A DNA stretch of 64,000 nt from Sphingobium sp. CCH11-B1 (lineage in GTDB: Bacteria > Pseudomonadota > Alphaproteobacteria > Sphingomonadales > Sphingomonadaceae): positions 1 through 64,000 of the forward strand of contig NZ_LSJY01000202.1 of NCBI RefSeq assembly GCF_001556865.1. Direction: 5' to 3'. Both the position numbers and the translations under genes were made by a program. Positions 58,319 to 64,000 of this stretch are shown here, piece after piece. Each line of letters starts with the position of its first letter. The stretch's first letter is position 1. A model generated the notes under the pieces. That model was given only the letters and a program-made list of their open reading frames with translations, searched no databases and was not told where the DNA came from.

Positions 58319-59232
58319 TCCGCCAGCTTCGCCGGGTCTGGCCACCAGGTCAGCGTGTGCACGTCATGCGCGGAGGTCCAGATGCCGGATGGCGTGAAGC
58401 GCAGCGCTCCGCTCCCTTCCGCTTTACCGACGCGCGCCTTGACCGTCATCGACTTGGGATCAATCACGACGAAGGTCTGGTCCTCCGTGGTGCGCAGCCA
58501 CACCAGCCCGCCGCCCGTGTCGATATCGCCCCATTTCAGCACCGCGCCGATCTTGATGCGGCCAGTCACGTCGCCGCTGTCGGGGTCGATGCGCACGACC
58601 GTTCCGTCGCCCTGCTCCTGAACCCAGACCCCGCCCTCCCCGGCTGCGAGAAATCCCGGCTCCTTGCCGAGCGCGGTCGTCTTGACGACGCTGTTGGTCG
58701 CGGGGTCGATGCGTTGGATCGATCGGCTTTCGCTGCTAACGGCCCAGACCGATCCGAAGCCGAACGCCAGATAATGGGTGCCGAGATTGACCGGGATGGT
58801 CGCAATGACGGTGTTTGTCACGGGGTCCACGCGGGACACGACGCCCTTCTGATCACTGGCGACCCATATCGATCCGGCGCCCGCAACCACATTCAGTTCG
58901 CCCTTGGGATTGGCGATGCCGGTAGCGATGGTCGCAGTCTTTTCCGCGCTTTTCGCATCGATGCGGACAAGCGCATGTTCCTGGCAGTCGGCCACCCAAA
59001 GCGCCCCGTCGGAGAAGGCCATGGCGCCGCACGGCTTGGACATGGCGACGGCGGCCAGCTTGCCCTGACGCGACCAGCGTTCGACCCGCCCGGCGTTGGT
59101 CGCCCAGACACTATCGCCATCGACCGCCAGGAAGTCCGCGAAGCCCGGTACGTCGATCACTTGCTCAGCGTAGGCCGTGGAAGCCGCGCATCCCGCCGCC
59201 ACCGTCATGATCCATCTCCTCAGCCGTTTCAT
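58315..59232 (-). CDS. Exported beta-propeller protein (Vgb/YncE-like)
   Basis: 305 residues from ATG 59232. Signal peptide ending near CAASTAYA. Repeated blades of about 42 residues: FLAVDGDSVWATNAGRVERW, AMAFSDGALWVADCQEHALV, VVAGAGSIWVASDQKGVVSR, LAFGFGSVWAVSSESRSIQR. Six or seven such blades make a propeller. Vgb-like proteins bind small ligands or proteins; the role here is unknown. Confidence 0.85.
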   Translation of the reverse strand: MKRLRRWIMTVAAGCAASTAYAEQVIDVPGFADFLAVDGDSVWATNAGRVERWSRQGKLAAVAMSKPCGAMAFSDGALWVADCQEHALVRIDAKSAEKTATIATGIANPKGELNVVAGAGSIWVASDQKGVVSRVDPVTNTVIATIPVNLGTHYLAFGFGSVWAVSSESRSIQRIDPATNSVVKTTALGKEPGFLAAGEGGVWVQEQGDGTVVRIDPDSGDVTGRIKIGAVLKWGDIDTGGGLVWLRTTEDQTFVVIDPKSMTVKARVGKAEGSGALRFTPSGIWTSAHDVHTLTWWPDPAKLAE

Positions 59233-59255
59233 GCCATGCCCTTTCGTCGCTAAGA

Positions 59256-61040
59256 TCAGGCGCGCTGCGCGATATAGGCGCGCCAACCGCCCAGGGAGGT
59301 GATGTCCTCCGCCCCCGTTACCGCACGCGGTTCGGCCACGAATCCCTTGACGCTGCTGCCGTCGGCCAGCGTCACCGTACCGATGGCAAGCGGTGCGGGC
59401 ACCTCCACCACGAAGCTGCCGAACTCGGCGACCCCGAGTTCGTAAACCTCAAGCGCGATCGATGCGCCGTCATCGCTGTGCACGAGTGCAGGCTTGGGCG
59501 GCACGCTGTTTGCGATCGCATAAAGGCGGTACGTAGGAGCGGTTTCGAAAGCGCCCACGAACTTCGCGTCGCGGGACGTGAGTTGCCAGTGCAGCGGCAT
59601 GTCCTTCAAATGCGCGCCGACGACAGCGAGTTTTACGGTTTCCATTTTGCCCTCCATATCTAGCGGTGGCGGCGGCGGAATATCCGCGGCCGCAATGTAA
59701 GCGTCGGCCGCATCGAGCAGCGCGAGATCGCTGGCGGCGGGGCCGATCAAAGTAATGCCGAAGCCGGTGCCGTTCGCCCGTGCGCCCGCAGGCACGGCGA
59801 CGGCGGCCATGTCGAGCAGGTTCACGAAATTGGAATAGAAGCCCAAAGCACTGTTGAGCGCGATCGGCGCAGCCTGAAGCTCCGCGACGCGGTAGGTCGT
59901 GCCGGTCGTCGGGAAAGCCAGCAGATCGATATCGTCCCATAAGCCGTCGGCATGGCGCTTGAGTTCAGCCAGTCGGTAAATGCCATTGAACAGATCGACG
60001 GCGCTGATATCCAGCCCCGGCTCGACGACCTCGCGGACTGTCGGGTCGAGCGCATCGGGGGTATCGGCGAGGATGCGGGCCAGCGCCGCCGCTCGCTCCG
60101 CCACCCAGGGGCCACCATAGAGAAGCTGTGCCGCCTCCTGCAGCGGCGCATAATCGATGTCGACCAGATCGGCCGTTGCGGCTAGCCTGTCGAGCGCGAT
60201 ATCGTAGAGATATTCCGACTGCGCGTCGCCAAAGAAGGCGCGCTGATCGCGTCTGGGAACACCGATCCGCCCCCGCCCGATCGGCCTGTTAGCGAGAGGC
60301 CTGGAATAAGGATCGGCGGCATCGAAGCCCGCCACGACGGAATCGATCAGCCGGGCGTCCGCAATGTCATCGGTGAAGACGGTGATGCAATCAAGCGTCC
60401 GGCAAGCCGGCACCAGGCCCCTGTTGCTCCAGCGTCCCTTGCTGGGCTTGAAGCCGATGAGATGCTGGAAGGCGGCCGGGACGCGGCCTGATCCTGCGGT
60501 ATCGGTGCCCAGTGCGAAAGCGACAAGACCCGCCGCAACCGCCACCGACGAACCCGAGCTTGATCCGCCGCTGACATAGGCCAGATTATAGGCGTTTCTG
60601 GGGCTGCCATAGGGACTGCGCGTACCGTTCAGCCCGGTGGCGAACTGATCCAGATTGGCCTTGCCGACACAGATCGCACCCGCCGCGATCAGCCGCTCGA
60701 CCACCGTGGCCGATGCCTCCGGTCGATAGGCGAAGGCGGGGCAGGCCGCCGTCGTATCCAGCCCTTCGACATCGATATTATCCTTCACGGCGAAAGGAAC
60801 GCCCGCCAAAGGCAGGATTTCGCCCGCCGCCACGCGCGCATCGACGGCGCGGGCGGCCTCGATCAGCGCGTCCGGCGACACCCGGCTGATCCAGATTTGC
60901 GGCTGAACCGCATCGTAGAGGGTGAGGCGCGCGACCGTCTCTTCCGCCACCGCAACCGCGCTCAGCCGACCGGCGTTGACTGCAGCGGCTATCGCGACGA
61001 CGTTGAGACGCCCGCCTTCGCTCACCACGCCCGCGCTCAT
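59256..61040 (-). CDS. atzF: Allophanate hydrolase
   Basis: 594 residues from ATG 61040, overlapping the carboxylase stop (ATGA). The amidase signature has Lys 86 (PFAVKDNI), GGSSSGSS (158-165) and GTDTAGS with nucleophile Ser 184. The C-terminal part (about residue 470 on, LAVVGAHLKDMPLHW) is the allophanate hydrolase C-domain. Splits allophanate to CO2 and ammonia, the second step of ATP-dependent urea breakdown. Confidence 0.93.
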   Translation of the reverse strand: MSAGVVSEGGRLNVVAIAAAVNAGRLSAVAVAEETVARLTLYDAVQPQIWISRVSPDALIEAARAVDARVAAGEILPLAGVPFAVKDNIDVEGLDTTAACPAFAYRPEASATVVERLIAAGAICVGKANLDQFATGLNGTRSPYGSPRNAYNLAYVSGGSSSGSSVAVAAGLVAFALGTDTAGSGRVPAAFQHLIGFKPSKGRWSNRGLVPACRTLDCITVFTDDIADARLIDSVVAGFDAADPYSRPLANRPIGRGRIGVPRRDQRAFFGDAQSEYLYDIALDRLAATADLVDIDYAPLQEAAQLLYGGPWVAERAAALARILADTPDALDPTVREVVEPGLDISAVDLFNGIYRLAELKRHADGLWDDIDLLAFPTTGTTYRVAELQAAPIALNSALGFYSNFVNLLDMAAVAVPAGARANGTGFGITLIGPAASDLALLDAADAYIAAADIPPPPPLDMEGKMETVKLAVVGAHLKDMPLHWQLTSRDAKFVGAFETAPTYRLYAIANSVPPKPALVHSDDGASIALEVYELGVAEFGSFVVEVPAPLAIGTVTLADGSSVKGFVAEPRAVTGAEDITSLGGWRAYIAQRA

Positions 61041-64000
61041 GCATGCCTCCGCAGCGCGATCATCGGCGCGCCGGGCTGGAGCGACTGCCGCTCCTGCACA
61101 TAAAGCGCCTCGACCGTGCCGGATCCGGGGCTGTGCACCGCACATTCCATCTTCATTGCCTCAATGATAGCGATGGTTTCACCCGCCTCGACCTCCGCAC
61201 CCGGAGTGACGAGCAGCTTCCAGAGGCTGCCGCCGAACGGCGCTTCGACAAGATCGGCGCCCTCGGGCACTTCCACCGCATCGGCTTGGGGCTGGTCCGT
61301 CTCCGCAAGGTCAGCCACGCGGTCGAATTCGCCACTGCGCTGCCATTCGGCACGTTCCGCGTCGAATGCCGCCTGGCGTCGGGCCTCGAACGCCGCGATC
61401 GCGGGAGCATTGTCGGCCAGGAAAGCCCGATAGTCAGCCAGGCGGAACTCCGATGGCTCGATCCTGATCGACCGCCGACCGCTGGGAAAATCCCGCCGCC
61501 ATGCCGCCAGTTCTTCCGCGCTGACGGGATAGAAGCGAATCTGATCGAAGAAGCGCAGCAGCCAGGGCTTGCCTTCGATAAAGGCGTCGGTCTGCCGATG
61601 GGTGTTCCACATCTGGATGGTACGACCGAACAACTGGTAGCCGCCCGGTCCTTCCATGCCGTAGATGCACATATAGGCTCCGCCGATGCCGACGACATTG
61701 GGCGGCGTCCATGTGCGCGCGGGGTTATATTTGGTGGTGACCAGACGATGCCGGGGATCGACCGGCGTTGCCACAGGCGCGCCGAGGTAAACGTCTCCAA
61801 GGCCCATGACCAGATAATTGGCCTCGAAGATCAGATTCTCGACCGCTGCAGCATCGGGAAGACCGTTGATGCGCCGGATGAACTCGATATTGTCCGGGCA
61901 CCATGGCGCATCGGCGCGCACGGCCCCCATATATTTCTCGATCGTCTCGATCGTGGCGGGATCGCGCCAGCTGAGCGGCAAATGCACGATCCGAGACGGC
62001 ACGACGAAATCCGCCAGATCGCCGATCCGCTCTTCCGCCGCCATCAGCATGTCCAGTGCCGCGCGCTGGGTCATGATCTCGCCGTCGAAATGCAGTTGGA
62101 GCGACCGGATGCCCGGCACCACATCGACGATCCCGGCAGGCGCGAGCCGTTCAAGTTCGGTCATCAACGCATGCGCCCTTATCCGAAGCTCGATGTCCAG
62201 CACGATGGGGCCATATTCGACCAGGATATTGCGGTCGCCCTGCTGCCGATACACGGTGCGCGGGCGATCCGGCGTGGCCGGGATTTCGCCGAGGATGGGT
62301 GTGAGAGACGCGATCGGCCGCGCCGATCCCACCTCATACGCCGTGCCCGACGCGATCAGCCGGCGTTGCTGCCGGTCTGCCGCGTGCGCATCCTCGACAT
62401 CGACCGGCACGAAACGCAGCATATCGCCGGGCGCGAGCTGGCCCATGATCCATCGGTCAGCGGCGATCACCACGAAGGGGCAGACGAAACCGCCGAGCGA
62501 AGGGCCGTCCGGTCCCAGAATGATGGGCATGTCCCCGGTGAAGTCCACCGCGCCGATCGCATAGGGATTGTCGTGGATGTTGGACGGATGCAGCCCCGCC
62601 TCGCCACCGTCGGGGCGCGCCCAGCGGGGCTTGGGACCGATCAAGCGGACACCGGTGCGGTTGCTGTTATAGTGGACCTGCCATTGAGCGGCCACGATCT
62701 CGTCAATATCTTCGTCGGTGAAGAAATCTGGAGCCCCGTGCGGGCCATAGAGCACACGCAAGGTCCATTCCCCGGTCATTGGGGGAAGCGTCACTTGCGG
62801 CAGTGCCGGCCCAGTCGCATCATCGGCCAGATGCAGCGTATCGCCCGCCAGCAGGCGGCGCGCGGCGTGACCGCCGAACTGACCAAGCTCGAACGTGCTG
62901 CGGCTGCCGAGATAGGGCGCGATGTCCAGCCCGCCCGAAAACAGGATATAGCCGCGTATGCCGCCGCCCGTCACCCGGCCGAGCGTCAGCGTCCGCCCCT
63001 CCCCCACGTCAATGGCGACGCCGCGCGGCACCGGCATACCGTCCAGCTTGGCGCCGAAATCAGCGCCGGTCAGGCAAATGCGCGCGGGCGCATTGAAGGT
63101 CAGCGTCGGGCCGGTATGGATGACTTCAAGACCGGCCGTGCCCTCGGCATTGCCGAGCAGCCGGTTGCCGAGGCGAAAGGACTGATCGTCCATCGGGCCG
63201 GACGGCGGAACGCCCACGGCCCATAATTTCTGACGGCCGGGCCAGTCCTGCACCGTCGTCGCCGTGCCCCCGCTGATGACCTGGATGCTGCGGGGATGGA
63301 AGGCGATGCCGTCGAGAACGCGGGTGGAAACTTCCCCGCTCACGAATTCGGGCGAGCGCACGACATCGCGCAGCCAGCGCAAATTGGTCTCGATCCCGTC
63401 GACGCGGCTTTGGTCCAGCGCCGCCTGCATCGCCGTCACGGCCTCCGCGCGCGTTGGCGCATGGACGATCAGCTTCGCCAGCATCGGATCGTACCAGGCG
63501 CTGACCGTACTGCCCGCCATGCACCAGGTTTCAGCGCGAATGTCAGGCGGGAACTGGACCGCTGTCAGCGTTCCGGAGGTCGGGCGATAGTCGAGCGCCG
63601 GATCTTCGGCGTAGAGGCGCACCTGTACGGAATGGCCTTCAGGACGCGGCGGCTCCCTGTCGAGGAAGGAGAAGTCGCCGCCCGCTCCACGGATCATCCA
63701 TTCGACCAGGTCGATGCCCATCACCTCTTCGGTGACGCCATGTTCGACCTGAAGCCGCGTGTTCATCTCCAGGAAGAAAAATTCTTCCCGTTCCGCGTCG
63801 TAGAGGAATTCGACCGTGCCGGCCGACCGATAGCAGGCGGCCTCGCCCAGCCGGGTGGCCGCAGCGATCAGTTCCGCGCGCACGGCTTCGGGCAGCAGCG
63901 GTGCCGGGGCTTCCTCCACGACTTTCTGGTTGCGGCGCTGGAGCGAGCAGTCCCGCTCGCCCACCGGCAGGACGCGTCCCTCGCCATTGCCGAATATCTG
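61037..64000 (-). CDS. uca: Urea carboxylase, 3' part (N-terminus beyond window)
   Basis: 987 residues are visible. They start inside the biotin carboxylase domain (QIFGNGEGRVLPVGERDCSL, FFFLEMNTRLQVEHGVTEEV), followed by the two KipA/KipI-type carboxyltransferase domains (TTVQDWPGRQKLWAVGVPPS; RQQGDRNILVEYGP) and a C-terminal biotinyl domain with EAMKMECAVHS carrying the biotin lysine. Carboxylates urea to allophanate with ATP and bicarbonate. Coupled to allophanate hydrolase. The reading frame stays open to the right edge, so about 200 residues are missing. Confidence 0.95.
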   Translation of the reverse strand, partial: QIFGNGEGRVLPVGERDCSLQRRNQKVVEEAPAPLLPEAVRAELIAAATRLGEAACYRSAGTVEFLYDAEREEFFFLEMNTRLQVEHGVTEEVMGIDLVEWMIRGAGGDFSFLDREPPRPEGHSVQVRLYAEDPALDYRPTSGTLTAVQFPPDIRAETWCMAGSTVSAWYDPMLAKLIVHAPTRAEAVTAMQAALDQSRVDGIETNLRWLRDVVRSPEFVSGEVSTRVLDGIAFHPRSIQVISGGTATTVQDWPGRQKLWAVGVPPSGPMDDQSFRLGNRLLGNAEGTAGLEVIHTGPTLTFNAPARICLTGADFGAKLDGMPVPRGVAIDVGEGRTLTLGRVTGGGIRGYILFSGGLDIAPYLGSRSTFELGQFGGHAARRLLAGDTLHLADDATGPALPQVTLPPMTGEWTLRVLYGPHGAPDFFTDEDIDEIVAAQWQVHYNSNRTGVRLIGPKPRWARPDGGEAGLHPSNIHDNPYAIGAVDFTGDMPIILGPDGPSLGGFVCPFVVIAADRWIMGQLAPGDMLRFVPVDVEDAHAADRQQRRLIASGTAYEVGSARPIASLTPILGEIPATPDRPRTVYRQQGDRNILVEYGPIVLDIELRIRAHALMTELERLAPAGIVDVVPGIRSLQLHFDGEIMTQRAALDMLMAAEERIGDLADFVVPSRIVHLPLSWRDPATIETIEKYMGAVRADAPWCPDNIEFIRRINGLPDAAAVENLIFEANYLVMGLGDVYLGAPVATPVDPRHRLVTTKYNPARTWTPPNVVGIGGAYMCIYGMEGPGGYQLFGRTIQMWNTHRQTDAFIEGKPWLLRFFDQIRFYPVSAEELAAWRRDFPSGRRSIRIEPSEFRLADYRAFLADNAPAIAAFEARRQAAFDAERAEWQRSGEFDRVADLAETDQPQADAVEVPEGADLVEAPFGGSLWKLLVTPGAEVEAGETIAIIEAMKMECAVHSPGSGTVEALYVQERQSLQPGAPMIALRRHA

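Noticed and set aside
1..64000. CRISPR array, rRNA or tRNA genes, insertion sequences
   Set aside because: No regularly spaced repeats, rRNA segments, tRNA-like folds or transposase genes were seen in reading the window.

Overview
The window is GC-rich alphaproteobacterial DNA, most likely from a sphingomonad (Sphingobium/Sphingomonas type). That guess rests on family content: a CpaA-E/TadBC pilus locus, an UrcA-family protein, DUF2147, two fatty-acid-hydroxylase proteins and a urea carboxylase/allophanate hydrolase pair. It has two parts: about 41 kb of prophage whose left end lies outside the window, and about 22.6 kb of host chromosome.

Prophage, early part (1 to about 12 kb). The region from 1.9 to 3.3 kb is a lambda-like immunity region. 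A 93-residue HTH repressor and a DUF3800 gene are transcribed leftward. On each side lies a promoter with two 15-bp operators whose centres are exactly 23 bp apart. PL drives a leftward run of small overlapping genes that leaves the window. PR drives a Cro-like gene and a long run of rightward genes overlapping by ATGA or GTGA: a Mug113-type GIY-YIG protein, a PcfJ-like protein, an HTH regulator, an N6-adenine methyltransferase, an SF2 helicase, an HNH-like endonuclease, a VRR-NUC nuclease and a VapE-type ATPase. A cluster of GTTCCC half-sites follows and may be the replication origin.

Prophage, late part (12.4 to 38.6 kb). The order is terminase, DUF1073 portal, Mu F-like head protein, DUF2213 protease/scaffold, cement protein, DUF2184 capsid, connectors, tail tube, a frameshifted tail chaperone, tape measure, tip proteins, two SGNH-like tail fibres, a lysis cassette and a polysaccharide-lyase-like protein. 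There is a tube and tape measure but no sheath, so the particle should be siphovirus-like. Five copies of a 14-bp sequence, GCTGGCGTCCGTAG, sit between late genes, four of them exactly 32-33 nt before a start codon that has no Shine-Dalgarno sequence. This is the strongest unexplained signal. A reverse-strand gene pair (23.3-24.1 kb) and a homing-endonuclease-like gene (16.7 kb) interrupt the late genes. A leftward cluster of small genes, including a predicted PD-(D/E)XK nuclease, forms the right end (38.5-41.2 kb).

Chromosome. The prophage stops just upstream of cpaA. The type IVc pilus genes cpaA, B, C, D, E, tadB and tadC follow in order, but cpaF/tadA, normally between cpaE and tadB, is absent and a GC-rich hairpin occupies the junction. 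No Flp pilin gene is visible. After DUF2147 and an acyl-CoA dehydrogenase comes a compact cluster (51.1-57.4 kb): two fatty-acid-hydroxylase proteins, a small membrane protein, a 2-oxoglutarate/Fe(II) oxygenase, a LysR regulator and a TPR-sulfotransferase. A 17-bp palindrome related to CATAGATATAATCTATG lies ahead of each transcription unit, suggesting one LysR regulon for modifying a lipid-like molecule. The window ends with a small exported protein, an UrcA-family protein, an exported beta-propeller protein, allophanate hydrolase and the 3' part of urea carboxylase.
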